Translations under genes and position numbers: made by a program
Source: Pseudomonas sp. Irchel s3h14
GTDB lineage: Bacteria > Pseudomonadota > Gammaproteobacteria > Pseudomonadales > Pseudomonadaceae
Length of the DNA stretch: 64,000 nt
Direction: 5' to 3'
NCBI RefSeq assembly: GCF_900187425.1
Contig: NZ_FYDJ01000003.1
Location: 398,987 to 462,986 of the forward strand
Notes under the pieces: model-generated
The model's input: the letters and a program-made list of their open reading frames with translations, nothing else
Databases searched by the model: none
Told to the model about the DNA's origin: nothing
Shown: one piece after another, positions 46,168-55,617 of the stretch
How positions within the stretch are numbered: the first letter of the stretch is position 1
Layout: each line of letters begins with the position of its first letter

Positions 46168-47505
46168 ATGTCCACCACTCCTGCGCCGGCCAATCCAAAG
46201 GTTGGCTTCGTATCCCTGGGTTGCCCCAAAGCACTGGTCGACTCCGAGCGCATCCTTACCCAGCTGCGCATGGAAGGCTATGACGTTGTGTCCACTTACG
46301 AGGACGCCGATGTCGTGGTGGTCAACACCTGCGGCTTCATCGACTCGGCCAAGGCTGAGTCTTTGGAAGTGATCGGCGAAGCCATCAAGGAAAACGGCAA
46401 GGTCATCGTGACCGGCTGCATGGGCGTCGAAGAAGGCAACATTCGTAAAGTGCACCCAAGCGTGCTGGCCGTGACCGGTCCGCAGCAATACGAACAAGTG
46501 GTCAACGCCGTGCACGACGCCGTGCCACCGCGTCAGGATCACAATCCGCTGATCGACCTGGTGCCGCCGCAAGGGATCAAACTGACCCCCCGCCACTACG
46601 CCTACCTGAAGATTTCCGAAGGCTGCAACCACAGCTGCAGCTTCTGCATCATCCCGTCGATGCGCGGCAAACTGGTCAGTCGTCCAGTCGGTGACGTGCT
46701 CGACGAAGCTCAGCGCCTGGTCAAGGCCGGCGTCAAAGAGCTGTTGGTGATCTCGCAAGACACCAGCGCCTACGGCGTCGACGTGAAATACCGCACCGGT
46801 TTCTGGAACGGCGCGCCGGTGAAAACCCGCATGACCGAACTCTGCGAAGCCCTGAGCACCCTCGGTGTCTGGGTTCGTCTGCACTATGTTTACCCGTATC
46901 CGCACGTCGACGAGCTGATTCCGCTGATGGCCGCCGGGAAAATCCTGCCGTACCTGGACATCCCGTTCCAGCACGCCAGCCCGAAAGTCCTGAAAGCGAT
47001 GAAACGCCCGGCCTTCGAAGACAAGACCCTGGCCCGCATCAAGAACTGGCGCGAAATCTGCCCGGACCTGATCATCCGTTCGACCTTCATCGTCGGCTTC
47101 CCCGGCGAAACCGAAGAAGACTTCCAGTACCTGCTGAACTGGCTGACCGAAGCGCAACTCGATCGCGTCGGCTGCTTCCAGTATTCGCCGGTCGAAGGCG
47201 CACCGGCCAACCTGCTGGACGCGGCCATCGTGCCGGACGACGTCAAGCAAGACCGCTGGGACCGCTTCATGGCGCACCAACAAGCGATCAGCTCGGCACG
47301 CCTGCAAATGCGCGTCGGCCGTGAAATCGAAGTGCTGGTCGATGAAGTCGACGAGCAAGGCGCGGTCGGCCGCTGCTTCTTCGATGCCCCGGAAATCGAC
47401 GGCAACGTGTTCATCGACAACGGCAGCAACCTGAAACCAGGCGATAAAGTCTGGTGCAAAGTGACCGACGCCGACGAATACGACCTGTGGGCTGAACAGA
47501 TCTAA
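46168..47505 (+). CDS. rimO: Ribosomal protein S12 methylthiotransferase RimO
   Basis: A 445-residue radical SAM enzyme that methylthiolates Asp88 of ribosomal protein S12. The N-terminal cluster ligands are Cys19, Cys55 and Cys84. The radical-SAM motif CNHSCSFC gives Cys153, Cys157 and Cys160. [10 protein letters not shown] is the core strand motif, and a TRAM domain ([17 protein letters not shown]...) closes the protein. The start ATG 46168 gives a standard RimO N-terminus. Confidence 0.96.
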   Translation: MSTTPAPANPKVGFVSLGCPKALVDSERILTQLRMEGYDVVSTYEDADVVVVNTCGFIDSAKAESLEVIGEAIKENGKVIVTGCMGVEEGNIRKVHPSVLAVTGPQQYEQVVNAVHDAVPPRQDHNPLIDLVPPQGIKLTPRHYAYLKISEGCNHSCSFCIIPSMRGKLVSRPVGDVLDEAQRLVKAGVKELLVISQDTSAYGVDVKYRTGFWNGAPVKTRMTELCEALSTLGVWVRLHYVYPYPHVDELIPLMAAGKILPYLDIPFQHASPKVLKAMKRPAFEDKTLARIKNWREICPDLIIRSTFIVGFPGETEEDFQYLLNWLTEAQLDRVGCFQYSPVEGAPANLLDAAIVPDDVKQDRWDRFMAHQQAISSARLQMRVGREIEVLVDEVDEQGAVGRCFFDAPEIDGNVFIDNGSNLKPGDKVWCKVTDADEYDLWAEQI

Positions 47506-47518
47506 ACGCAAAAAATAC

Positions 47519-47557
47519 GAAAAGCCCTGCTCTCTTGACGAGATGCGGGGCTTTTTT
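47519..47557 (+). terminator. Terminator of rimO
   Basis: AAAAGCCCTGC...GCGGGGCTTTTTT. Confidence 0.85.
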
Positions 47558-47618
47558 ACGTCTATCGTTTTGTGGGAGAAAGGATTCGCATCATCAACTG
47601 CAAAAGGGGCAGCCGGCC

Positions 47619-48092
47619 ATGCGCCAACATTCGGTCATCCACACGCCGAAACAGAGCGACTACGAAGAGCTCACTCAAGTCTGGGAAGCCTCGGTGCGCG
47701 CCACTCATGACTTTCTGCCGGACAGCTACATTGAACTGCTGAAGAACCTGGTGCTGACCCGCTACCTCGATGCTGTGATGCTGATCTGCACCAAAGACCC
47801 GCGCCAGCGCATCACCGGGTTCGCCGGGGTCGCAGCGGGCAAGATCGAAATGCTCTTCATCGACCCGGCTCACCGCGGCCAGGGCTTGGGCAAGCAGTTG
47901 CTGCGCTATGCGATGGAACACCTGAATGCCGATGAACTGGACGTCAACGAACAGAACCCGCAAGCCCTGGGTTTCTACTTCAAACAGGGCTTCGAAGTGA
48001 TTGGCCGTTCGGAAGTCGATGGTATGGGCCAGCCTTATCCGCTGCTGCATATGCGTTTGCGCCAAAACCAGAAACACTCACAACACGGCTGA
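47619..48092 (+). CDS. GNAT acetyltransferase (YjaB-like)
   Basis: A 157-residue protein. The acetyl-CoA loop is AHRGQGLGKQLL (R/QxxGxG/A), preceded by KIEMLFIDP and followed by NEQNPQALGFYFKQGFEVIGRSEVDG, typical of YjaB. The start ATG 47619 was chosen over an upstream in-frame codon. The substrate is unknown. Confidence 0.88.
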   Translation: MRQHSVIHTPKQSDYEELTQVWEASVRATHDFLPDSYIELLKNLVLTRYLDAVMLICTKDPRQRITGFAGVAAGKIEMLFIDPAHRGQGLGKQLLRYAMEHLNADELDVNEQNPQALGFYFKQGFEVIGRSEVDGMGQPYPLLHMRLRQNQKHSQHG

Positions 48093-48108
48093 CACCACAC
48101 AGAACGAG

Positions 48109-48198
48109 TGTGGGAGCGGGCTTGCTCGCGAATGCGGTGTGTCATTCAACAGATAAATTGACTGATCTACCGCCTTCGCGAGCAAGCCCGCTCCCACA
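48109..48198. repeat. REP-type inverted repeat (TGGGAGCGGGCTTGCTCGCGA class)
   Basis: TGTGGGAGCGGGCTTGCTCG and its inverse complement enclosing about 40 bases. Confidence 0.87.
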
Positions 48199-48282
48199 AA
48201 AAGCTTTACGGCGCAAATGGAGCCGGGATTAACCGGCGCCAGGCAGGTACAATGCCCACCCCTTTTTTGTTACGGCCCTGTC

Positions 48283-48993
48283 ATGACTGACCCGATTCGT
48301 CTCTCCAAACGCCTCATCGAACTCGTCGGCTGTTCCCGTCGGGAGGCTGAGCTGTTCATCGAGGGCGGCTGGGTCACCGTGGACGGTGAAGTCATCGACG
48401 AGCCGCAGTTCAAGGTCGAGAACCAGAAAGTCGAGCTTGATCCAGAAGCCAAGGCCACTGCGCCGGAACCGGTGACTATCCTGCTGAACGTGCCCGTGGG
48501 TATGGATGCGGAAACGGCGATGGCAACGATCAGCGCCGAGACCTTGAGCGAAGAACACCGCTTCAGCAAACGTCCGCTCAAGGGCCACTTCCTGCGCCTG
48601 ACCGCCAGCACCGACCTGCAGGCCAACGCCAGCGGTCTTTTGGTGTTCACCCAGGACTGGAAGATCCTGCGCAAACTCACTGCCGACTCCGCCAAGATCG
48701 AGCAAGAGTATGTGGTCGAAGTTGAAGGTGACATGGTGGCTCACGGCCTCAACCGCCTGAACCACGGCCTGACCTACAAGGGCAAGGAACTGCCGCCGGT
48801 CAAAGCCAGCTGGCAGAACGAAAACCGCCTGCGTTTTGCGATGAAGAACCCACAACCGGGTGTCATCGCCCTGTTCTGCCAGGCCGTAGGCCTGAAGGTC
48901 GTCGCCATCCGCCGCATCCGCATTGGCGGCGTGTCCATCGGCAAAGTGCCGTTGGGCCAATGGCGTTACCTGTCCGGCAAAGAGAAGTTCTAA
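48283..48993 (+). CDS. RluF-like pseudouridine synthase with altered catalytic position
   Basis: A 236-residue protein. An N-terminal S4 domain (IRLSKRLIELVGCSRREAELFIEGGWVTVDGEVIDEPQ) is followed by an RluB/E/F-type domain. In the family the catalytic Asp sits five residues before the Gly of the (R/L)-D-x-x-(T/S)-x-G-L motif. Here the block is LQANASGLLVFTQD and that place holds Gln113; the nearest Asp is Asp111. The KIEQEYVVEVEG, LPPVKASWQNENRLRFAMKNPQ and RRIRIGGVSIGKVPLGQWRYL blocks are otherwise intact. It may be an RNA-binding non-enzyme or use a shifted Asp. Confidence 0.82.
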   Translation: MTDPIRLSKRLIELVGCSRREAELFIEGGWVTVDGEVIDEPQFKVENQKVELDPEAKATAPEPVTILLNVPVGMDAETAMATISAETLSEEHRFSKRPLKGHFLRLTASTDLQANASGLLVFTQDWKILRKLTADSAKIEQEYVVEVEGDMVAHGLNRLNHGLTYKGKELPPVKASWQNENRLRFAMKNPQPGVIALFCQAVGLKVVAIRRIRIGGVSIGKVPLGQWRYLSGKEKF

Positions 48994-49068
48994 GACTTTT
49001 CACGCCGCCACACATTTTGGCGCCGCTGTTTATGCGGCGCCCACTGCTGAATATCAGGACTGCACACC

Positions 49069-49539
49069 ATGATTCATAACGACGTACTGCGCAGCGTGCG
49101 CTACATGCTCGACATCAGCGACAAGAAAGTCATCGAGATCATCAAGCTCGGTGGCATGGACGTGACCCTGGAAGACCTGGTGACGTACCTCGACAAGAAA
49201 GAGGAAGACGAGGAAGGCTTCGTACGCTGCCCGGATGAAGTCATGGCGCATTTCCTCGACGGCCTGGTGACCTTCAAGCGCGGCAAGGACGAAAGCCGTC
49301 CGCCACAGCCGATCGAAGTGCCGGTGACCAACAACATCATCCTGAAGAAACTGCGTGTGGCTTTCGAACTGAAAGAAGACGATATGCACGCCATCCTCAA
49401 GGCCTCCGAGTTCCCGGTGTCCAAGCCTGAGCTGAGCGCGCTGTTCCGCAAGTTCGGCCACACCAACTACCGTCCGTGCGGCGACCAGTTGCTGCGCAAC
49501 TTTCTCAAGGGCCTGACCCTGCGCGTTCGCCCTCAGTAA
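49069..49539 (+). CDS. DUF1456 family protein (YehS-like)
   Basis: A 156-residue protein made of two similar DUF1456 halves. The first is MIHNDVLRSVRYMLDISDKKVIEIIKLGGMDVTLEDLVTYLDKKEEDEEGF...FLDGLV, and the second NNIILKKLRVAFELKEDDMHAILKASEFPVSKPELSALFRKFGH...FLKGLTL. The internal duplication and helical pattern are those of YehS. The function is unknown. Confidence 0.93.
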   Translation: MIHNDVLRSVRYMLDISDKKVIEIIKLGGMDVTLEDLVTYLDKKEEDEEGFVRCPDEVMAHFLDGLVTFKRGKDESRPPQPIEVPVTNNIILKKLRVAFELKEDDMHAILKASEFPVSKPELSALFRKFGHTNYRPCGDQLLRNFLKGLTLRVRPQ

Positions 49540-49550
49540 ATCGCCCCACC

Positions 49551-49633
49551 CTGTAGGAGCACAGCTTGCTGGCGATGGCGATCTTGAAAACGCCATCGTC
49601 GGAACGCCGCCCGCAGCAAGCTGTGCTCCTACA
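49551..49633. repeat. REP-type inverted repeat (TGTAGGAGC class)
   Basis: CTGTAGGAGCACAGCTTGCT and its inverse complement, about 40 bases apart. Confidence 0.85.
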
Positions 49634-49744
49634 AGGGGACGGTAGCTCAAGGCTCTATAGCGCTTCATTCCTCGCAAAAATAGTGGCTCCGCTTCCGGCG
49701 GCTGACGACTAGGGTGTATTGACCCTCAGCTCTCAGGATTCGCC

Positions 49745-50515
49745 ATGCACCCGTACTTTTCCCTGCAAGGCCGCACCGCTCTGGTGACCGGCGGCACCCG
49801 TGGTATCGGCAAAATGATCGCCAAGGCTTATGTCGAGGCTGGCGCCACCGTGTACGTCTGCGCCCGGGATGCCGAAGCCTGCCAGCAAACGGCTGATGAA
49901 TTGAGCGCATTCGGTCGTTGCCACGGAATGGCGGCCAACCTGGCCACCGAAGAAGGCGTACTTCAACTGGCTACGCGACTGGGCGAGCAGATCACTCATC
50001 TGGATATTCTGGTGAACAACGCTGGCACCACGTGGGGTGCGCCGCTGGAGAGCTACCCGGTCAAGGGCTGGGAAAAGGTCATGCAGCTCAACGTAACCTC
50101 GGTGTTCAACTGCATTCAGCAGTTTTTGCCGTTGCTGCGTAAGGCCGGTTCGGCAGCGAATCCGGCGCGAATTATCAATATCGGTTCAGTGGCGGGCATT
50201 TCGTCCTTTGGCGAACAGGCTTATGCCTACGGGCCGAGTAAAGCGGCCCTGCATCAACTGTCACGGATTCTGGCGCGGGAGCTGGTGAGCCAGCACATCA
50301 ACGTCAACGTCATTGCGCCGGGGCGTTTTCCGAGCAAGATGACTCAGCACATCGGCAATGATGAGCAGGCGTTGGCCGACGATACGGCGTTGATTCCAAT
50401 GAAGCGCTGGGGTCGGGAGGAAGAGATGGCGGCGCTGGCGATCAGTCTGGCGAGTACGGCCGGGGCTTACATGACCGGGAATATCATCCCGTTGGATGGC
50501 GGATTCAGCCTCTGA
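49745..50515 (+). CDS. rhlG: Short-chain dehydrogenase RhlG
   Basis: A 256-residue NADP-dependent ketoacyl reductase. Cofactor motif TGGTRGIG, NNAG, active-site Ser in NIGSVAGISS, and YGPSK (Tyr-x-x-x-Lys). It follows P. aeruginosa RhlG nearly throughout (MHPYFSLQGR, NVIAPGRFPSKMT, TGNIIPLDGGF). RhlG was first linked to rhamnolipid or PHA precursors, but later work questions that, so the physiological substrate is open. Confidence 0.9.
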   Translation: MHPYFSLQGRTALVTGGTRGIGKMIAKAYVEAGATVYVCARDAEACQQTADELSAFGRCHGMAANLATEEGVLQLATRLGEQITHLDILVNNAGTTWGAPLESYPVKGWEKVMQLNVTSVFNCIQQFLPLLRKAGSAANPARIINIGSVAGISSFGEQAYAYGPSKAALHQLSRILARELVSQHINVNVIAPGRFPSKMTQHIGNDEQALADDTALIPMKRWGREEEMAALAISLASTAGAYMTGNIIPLDGGFSL

Positions 50516-50527
50516 TCTCCTCCCACT

Positions 50528-50634
50528 GATCGTTCCCACGCTCTGCGTGGGAATGCAGCCCGGGACGCTCCGCGTCCCAAGAGCGGACGCAGAGCGTCCA
50601 TTGAGGCATTCCCACGCGGAGCGTGGGAACGATC
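50528..50634. repeat. Long palindromic element, GATCGTTCCCACGC class
   Basis: Fifth copy, between rhlG and trmO. Confidence 0.87.
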
Positions 50635-50681
50635 TTGGGGTGGGTTATCATGCCCGCCTCACCCCGCCTCGACCCCAGACC

Positions 50682-51383
50682 ATGACCTACAGCGTTTCCC
50701 CCATCGGCTTTGTGCGCTCCTGCTTCAAGGAGAAGTTCGCCATCCCGCGCCAGCCCCAACTGGCCCCGGCCGCTCGAGGCGTACTGGAACTGGTGGCGCC
50801 GTTCGATCAGGGCGATGCGGTGCAAGGTCTGGAACAGGTCAGCCACGTGTGGCTGCTGTTCCTGTTTCATCAGGCACTGGAAGAAAAGCCACGGCTGAAA
50901 GTCCGCCCTCCTCGTCTCGGCGGTAACAAATCCATGGGGGTGTTCGCCACCCGAGCGACGCATCGGCCCAATGGCATCGGCCAATCCGTGGTGAAGCTGG
51001 ACAAGGTTGAAGCCAATCGCCTGTGGATATCCGGCATCGACCTGCTGGACGGCACGCCGATTCTCGACATCAAACCCTACGTGCCTTACGCCGACATCAT
51101 CGATACAGCCTCCAACAGCATCGCCAGCGCTGCGCCGCAACTGATTCCCGTGCAGTGGACGGATTCAGCACTGCAACAGGCTCACAGCCATGCTCAGCGC
51201 CTTGAAGAACCGCTGGTGGAGTTGATCGAGCAATGCCTGGCACAAGACCCACGTCCGGCGTACCAGATTCCTACACCCGAACGGGAATACGGCGCACAGT
51301 TCTGGGACCTGGACGTACGCTGGCATTACCCCGAGGCCGGGGTAATCCGTGTCCTGGAAGTCATCCCCGCCTCCAATTTGTAG
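50682..51383 (+). CDS. trmO: tRNA (t6A37)-methyltransferase TrmO
   Basis: A 233-residue protein. Conserved UPF0066 blocks are MTYSVSPIGFVRSCFKEKFAIPRQPQL, GLEQVSHVWLLFLFHQ, MGVFATRATHRPNGIGQSVVKL and DLLDGTPILDIKPYVPYADI. It methylates N6-threonylcarbamoyladenosine at position 37 of a threonine tRNA using SAM. The stop TAG is supplied by the TGTAGGAGC of a REP element, so the C-terminus abuts the repeat. Confidence 0.93.
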   Translation: MTYSVSPIGFVRSCFKEKFAIPRQPQLAPAARGVLELVAPFDQGDAVQGLEQVSHVWLLFLFHQALEEKPRLKVRPPRLGGNKSMGVFATRATHRPNGIGQSVVKLDKVEANRLWISGIDLLDGTPILDIKPYVPYADIIDTASNSIASAAPQLIPVQWTDSALQQAHSHAQRLEEPLVELIEQCLAQDPRPAYQIPTPEREYGAQFWDLDVRWHYPEAGVIRVLEVIPASNL

Positions 51384-51446
51384 GAGCAGAGCTTGCTCGC
51401 GATGGCGATCTCAAGGACGCCATCGCCGGCAAGCCGTGCTCCTACA
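51379..51446. repeat. REP-type inverted repeat (TGTAGGAGC class) over trmO stop
   Basis: TTGTAGGAGCAGAGCTTGCT faces GCAAGCCGTGCTCCTACA; it begins inside the trmO stop region. Confidence 0.82.
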
Positions 51447-51462
51447 GGATTGCGTCGGGCAT

Positions 51463-51500
51463 AAAAAAGCCCCATTGCCTGCAAGGGCAATGGGGCTTTT
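51463..51500. terminator. Bidirectional terminator trmO/fpr
   Basis: AAAAAAGCCCCATTGCC-loop-GGCAATGGGGCTTTT. Confidence 0.92.
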
Positions 51501-51516
51501 CAGTGATGCGGTATGT

Positions 51517-52296
51517 TTACTTCTCGACGAACGCACGCTCGATCAGGTAATCACCCGGCTCGCGCATCCGCGGCGAAACTTTCAGGCCGAAGCTGTTCAG
51601 CACTTCGCTGGTCTCGTCGAGCATGCTCGGGCTGCCGCACAGCATGGCGCGGTCGTCCTGCGGGTTGATCGGTGGCAGACCGATGTCGCTGAACAGCTTG
51701 CCGCTGCGCATCAGGTCGGTCAGGCGACCTTCGTTCTCGAACGGCTCGCGGGTCACGGTCGGGTAGTAGATCAACTTGTCACTCAGGGCCTCGCCGAAGA
51801 ACTCGTTCTGCGGCAGGTGCTCGGTGATGAACTCGCGGTAAGCGACTTCGTTGACGTAACGTACGCCGTGGCACAGGATCACTTTTTCGAAACGCTCGTA
51901 GGTTTCCGGGTCCTGAATGACGCTCATGAACGGCGCCAGACCGGTACCGGTGCTGAGCAGGTACAAATGTTTGCCAGGCTTCAAGTCATCCAGCACCAGC
52001 GTGCCGGTAGGCTTTTTGCTGATGATGATCTCGTCGCCTTCCTTCAGATGCTGCAGCTGGGAAGTCAGCGGGCCATCAGGCACCTTGATGCTGAAGAACT
52101 CGAGATGCTCTTCCCAGTTCGGGCTGGCAATCGAGTAAGCGCGCATGAGCGGCCGGCCGTTGGGCTGTTGCAGGCCGATCATCACGAACTGACCGTTCTC
52201 GAAGCGCAGGCCCGGGTCGCGGGTGCACTTGAAGCTGAACAGAGTGTCGTTCCAGTGGTGAACACTGAGGACACGCTCGTGGTTCATGTTGCTCAT
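51517..52296 (-). CDS. fpr: Ferredoxin/flavodoxin-NADP+ reductase Fpr
   Basis: A 259-residue FAD enzyme moving electrons between NADPH and ferredoxin or flavodoxin, important under oxidative stress. The start is ATG 52296. FAD motif RAYSIASP, NADP region LLSTGTGLAPFMSVI, and C-terminal end YLIERAFVEK as in subclass I bacterial FNRs. It is divergent from a FinR-like LysR regulator, which controls fpr in other pseudomonads. Confidence 0.95.
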   Translation of the reverse strand: MSNMNHERVLSVHHWNDTLFSFKCTRDPGLRFENGQFVMIGLQQPNGRPLMRAYSIASPNWEEHLEFFSIKVPDGPLTSQLQHLKEGDEIIISKKPTGTLVLDDLKPGKHLYLLSTGTGLAPFMSVIQDPETYERFEKVILCHGVRYVNEVAYREFITEHLPQNEFFGEALSDKLIYYPTVTREPFENEGRLTDLMRSGKLFSDIGLPPINPQDDRAMLCGSPSMLDETSEVLNSFGLKVSPRMREPGDYLIERAFVEK

Positions 52297-52446
52297 GTAC
52301 GTGGGACTCCTGGAAATTTTGTCTGCGCGTGCTCTGCGCCTGCTCTGCGAAAAATGAGCTGCTGTGCGCAATTGCATCGCATTCTAATGGCAGCGACAAT
52401 ATCTGTTAACTGGATTATTAAGATAAGGGTTATCGGTTATATCGAT

Positions 52447-53373
52447 ATGCGATTTACTCTCCGTCAACTTCAAGTATTCGTCGCCGTCGCCCAGCAGGAA
52501 AGCGTATCCCGTGCTGCGGGTCTGCTCAACCTCTCGCAATCGGCGGCGAGCACCTCGATCACCGAGCTAGAGCGTCAGTCCAGCTGTCAGCTGTTCGACC
52601 GCGCCGGCAAACGGCTGAGCCTCAACGCCCTCGGCAAACAGCTGCTGCCGCAAGCGGTGGCGCTGCTCGACCAATCCAAAGAAATCGAAGACTTGCTCAA
52701 CGGCAAATCGGGATTCGGCTCTCTGGCGGTCGGCGCGACCCTGACCATCGGCAATTACCTGGCCACCTTGCTGATCGGCAGCTTCATGCAGCGCCATCCG
52801 GAAAGCCAGGTGAAGCTGCACGTGCAGAACACTGCCAACATTGTGCAGCAGGTTGCCCACTATGAAATTGATCTGGGTCTAATCGAAGGTGACTGCAGCC
52901 ATCCGGACATCGAAGTGCAGAGCTGGGTCGAGGATGAACTGGTGGTGTTCTGCGCGCCCCAGCATCCACTGGCCAAGCGCGGCACGGCGACCATGGAAGA
53001 GCTGACCCATGAGGCCTGGATTCTGCGGGAACAGGGCTCCGGCACGCGACTGACCTTTGACCAGGCCATGCGTCACCATCGCAGCTCGCTGAATATCCGG
53101 CTGGAACTGGAACACACCGAAGCGATCAAGCGTGCGGTGGAGTCCGGGTTGGGGATTGGCTGCATTTCGCGTCTGGCGCTACGCGACGCGTTCCGCCGTG
53201 GCAGCCTGGTGCCGGTGGAGACACCAGATCTGGACCTGGCGCGGCAGTTTTATTTCATCTGGCACAAACAGAAATATCAGACGTCGGCGATGCGTGAATT
53301 CCTCGACCTGTGCCGCGCTTTCACCGCTGGGGTTCAGCGCAGCGACGAGATCGTTCTGCCCACCATCGCTTAA
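52447..53373 (+). CDS. finR: LysR-type regulator FinR
   Basis: A 308-residue regulator. The helix-turn-helix is ESVSRAAGLLNLSQSAASTSITELE, and the effector domain runs from about residue 90 (GSLAVGATLTIGNYLATLLIGSFMQRHP). The orientation against fpr with a 150-base shared intergenic region matches the known finR-fpr arrangement, in which FinR induces fpr under superoxide stress or sulfur limitation. The end overlaps convergent dgkA by four bases. Confidence 0.9.
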   Translation: MRFTLRQLQVFVAVAQQESVSRAAGLLNLSQSAASTSITELERQSSCQLFDRAGKRLSLNALGKQLLPQAVALLDQSKEIEDLLNGKSGFGSLAVGATLTIGNYLATLLIGSFMQRHPESQVKLHVQNTANIVQQVAHYEIDLGLIEGDCSHPDIEVQSWVEDELVVFCAPQHPLAKRGTATMEELTHEAWILREQGSGTRLTFDQAMRHHRSSLNIRLELEHTEAIKRAVESGLGIGCISRLALRDAFRRGSLVPVETPDLDLARQFYFIWHKQKYQTSAMREFLDLCRAFTAGVQRSDEIVLPTIA

Positions 53374-53732
53374 AGCAGGATGACTGCCCAGACCAGCGCG
53401 ATCATGCTCAAGGCTACGAACTGAGCTGCGCTGCCCATGTCCTTGGCGTTCTTGGACAGCGGGTGCAACTCAAGGGAAATGCGGTCGATGGCCGCTTCCA
53501 CTGCCGAATTGAGCAATTCGACAATCAACGCCAACAGGCAGACTGCAATCAGCAACGCCTGCTCGACGCGACTGACGTTCAGGAAGAACGACAGCGGGAT
53601 CAGTATGACGTTGAGCAACACCAGTTGCCGAAAGGCCGCTTCGCCGGTGAAGGCTGCGCGCAGACCGTCCAGCGAATAACCGGAGGCATTGAGGATGCGT
53701 TTTAGGCCGGTTTGGCCTTTGAAAGGTGACAT
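53370..53732 (-). CDS. dgkA: Diacylglycerol kinase DgkA
   Basis: A 120-residue three-helix membrane enzyme that turns diacylglycerol into phosphatidate, recycling DAG left by glucan and lipid modification. Signature VELLNSAVEAAIDRIS, with GEAAFRQLVLLNVI and KDMGSAAQFVAL as in E. coli. The start ATG 53732 was chosen; the reading frame is open further upstream but outside the family. Confidence 0.95.
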   Translation of the reverse strand: MSPFKGQTGLKRILNASGYSLDGLRAAFTGEAAFRQLVLLNVILIPLSFFLNVSRVEQALLIAVCLLALIVELLNSAVEAAIDRISLELHPLSKNAKDMGSAAQFVALSMIALVWAVILL

Positions 53733-53811
53733 AAAGTAGGCAACTGACCAAAAAGGAAGTGGGAAAGCTAGAGTAAGCAAAGTCAAAAAAGCGTGAACGC
53801 GCCGCGCCTGA

Positions 53812-54459
53812 TCAGCTCGAAATTGACTCAAGTTGTTGCAGAAGCAACGCCGCCTGGGTCCGGGTCCGCACATTCAGCTTGCGAAAAATCGCCGTCACAT
53901 GCGCCTTGATCGTCGCTTCGGAAACGCTCAGCTCGTAGGCAATCTGCTTATTCAACAAGCCTTCACAGACCATGGTCAAAACACGAAACTGCTGAGGCGT
54001 CAGGCTTGCAAGGCCTTCGCTGGCAGCCTTGGCTTCGGCGGAAACGCTGACCGCCTCGAACGCCTGGGGCGGCCAGAACACATCACCATCGAGCACCGCG
54101 CGTACGGCTTTCTGGATGACGCTCAGATCACTGGATTTTGGGATGAAGCCGCTGGCGCCGAACTCGCGGGACTTGACCATGATCGAGGCTTCTTCCTGGG
54201 CCGACACCATGACCACCGGAATCTGCGGATACTGACCGCGCAACAGCACCAGCCCTGAAAAACCGTAGGCCCCCGGCATGTTCAGGTCCAGCAGCACCAG
54301 ATCCCAGTCGGACTTCTCATCCAGACGGGTTTCCAGCTCGGCAATGCTTGCCACTTCCACCAGACGGACTTCCGGGCCCAGGCCCAGGGTCAACGCTTGA
54401 TGCAGGGCGCTACGAAAAAGAGGGTGGTCATCGGCAATCAGGATTTCGTATGTGGCCAT
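53812..54459 (-). CDS. erdR: LuxR-family response regulator ErdR
   Basis: A 215-residue response regulator. The receiver carries ADDHPLF, phospho-acceptor Asp in VLLDLNMPG, and Lys in FIPKSS. The NarL/LuxR DNA-binding domain is LTPQQFRVLTMVCEGLLNKQIAYELSVSEATIKAHVTAIFRKL. It matches ErdR, an orphan regulator of ethanol, acetate and carbon metabolism in pseudomonads. The start is ATG 54459; no sensor kinase is adjacent. Confidence 0.9.
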   Translation of the reverse strand: MATYEILIADDHPLFRSALHQALTLGLGPEVRLVEVASIAELETRLDEKSDWDLVLLDLNMPGAYGFSGLVLLRGQYPQIPVVMVSAQEEASIMVKSREFGASGFIPKSSDLSVIQKAVRAVLDGDVFWPPQAFEAVSVSAEAKAASEGLASLTPQQFRVLTMVCEGLLNKQIAYELSVSEATIKAHVTAIFRKLNVRTRTQAALLLQQLESISS

Positions 54460-54693
54460 TTTTCTAATGATCCTGTTTTTCAAACAACTCGAGGTACAGC
54501 CACGGAGCTGTACCAACAGGGCACGTTCAACGCCAATCACGTGGCTATCCACGTAAAGAATACGGCGTATCAAACTTTGGCCGCGCCCTAATCGGCGCCA
54601 AGCATGCCCAGCGAAACCGGGGTGGTCAAGGTGCATGGCCGGTACAGTTCTTTGCAGTATGGGCGACAATCAACGCGTGACAGGGACGCCGAT

Positions 54694-55428
54694 TTACACA
54701 AAAGGCATCAGCTCGGCGTGTGCCGGTGTTGAAACATTCATTTCAAGCTGATGTTTGGCATCAAGGTAATGTTGGCTGAACACGTCGAAATAAGCGTCCA
54801 GTGCCGACGCAGCCTCGGTATCACCCGCCAGATCGAGACACAACGCCGCCACTTCGGCGGTGCATAAATGCTCGCTGCGGGTCGATCGGCGCAATCGATA
54901 CCGCGACAGTTTCTCGGGCAACAGGCTCAGGATCGGAAGCCGATCAAAGTAGGGGCTTTTGCGGAAAATCTTCCGGGCTTCTGTCCAGGTGGCATCCAGC
55001 AGAATGAACAGCGGACGCTTCGAACGATCGGCATCGACGCTGTTTGTGACACGCTCGGGTTCGACGTACTCACCCGGAAACACCAGATAGGGCTGCCATT
55101 GCGGGTCTGCCAGCAGCGCCAGCAATTGCTCATCAACCTCCGTACGCGACCAGATGAATGCATGGTTGTCGCGCACCACATCGGCGATCAGCCAACCGGT
55201 GTTGCTCGGTTTGAACACTTCCTTGTTGGTCATGATCAGGCACACGCCAGAACGGGCCTCGACTTGCGGGCGCCAGGCGCACAGGCAGTGGCTCTCGATC
55301 ACGCGGCAGGCTCGGCAACGCGGTGCCCTCCAGCCTCGGGCCTGAATCGGCTTGATGCCCTCTTCCTCTCGCTCATCGCGCAAGCGGGCTACTGCGTTTG
55401 CAGCAAAGCGTGGGGGTGCAGGGTTCAT
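54694..55428 (-). CDS. DTW-domain tRNA aminocarboxypropyltransferase (TapT-like)
   Basis: A 244-residue protein. N-terminal zinc ligands CRACRVIESHCLC, then LIMTNKEVFKPSNTG, SVDADRSKRPLFILLDATWTEARKIF (the D-x-T-W motif that names the family) and RRSTRSEHLCTAEVAAL. Family members add acp3 to uridine 47 of tRNAs. The start is ATG 55428; three earlier codons are open. Confidence 0.9.
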   Translation of the reverse strand: MNPAPPRFAANAVARLRDEREEEGIKPIQARGWRAPRCRACRVIESHCLCAWRPQVEARSGVCLIMTNKEVFKPSNTGWLIADVVRDNHAFIWSRTEVDEQLLALLADPQWQPYLVFPGEYVEPERVTNSVDADRSKRPLFILLDATWTEARKIFRKSPYFDRLPILSLLPEKLSRYRLRRSTRSEHLCTAEVAALCLDLAGDTEAASALDAYFDVFSQHYLDAKHQLEMNVSTPAHAELMPFV

Positions 55429-55617
55429 CGCAGGCAACGCCGGCAGGGGAAGAAAATCGACACGAAAAACACTCGGCAGGGCAGAAAGTGGCGGCAGTTT
55501 ATCAGAGCAGCCGGCGCAAGCCTGTACCGTCCAGGCCTCGTCCCCTATAATTCGCCGCCACTGAACGCACAGTCATGTGACAGGTCGAACCACCAGTCAC
55601 TGAACCAGGAGAGTTTC

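Noticed and set aside
46162..47511. 449-residue - strand ORF opposite rimO
   Set aside because: Antisense shadow of rimO.
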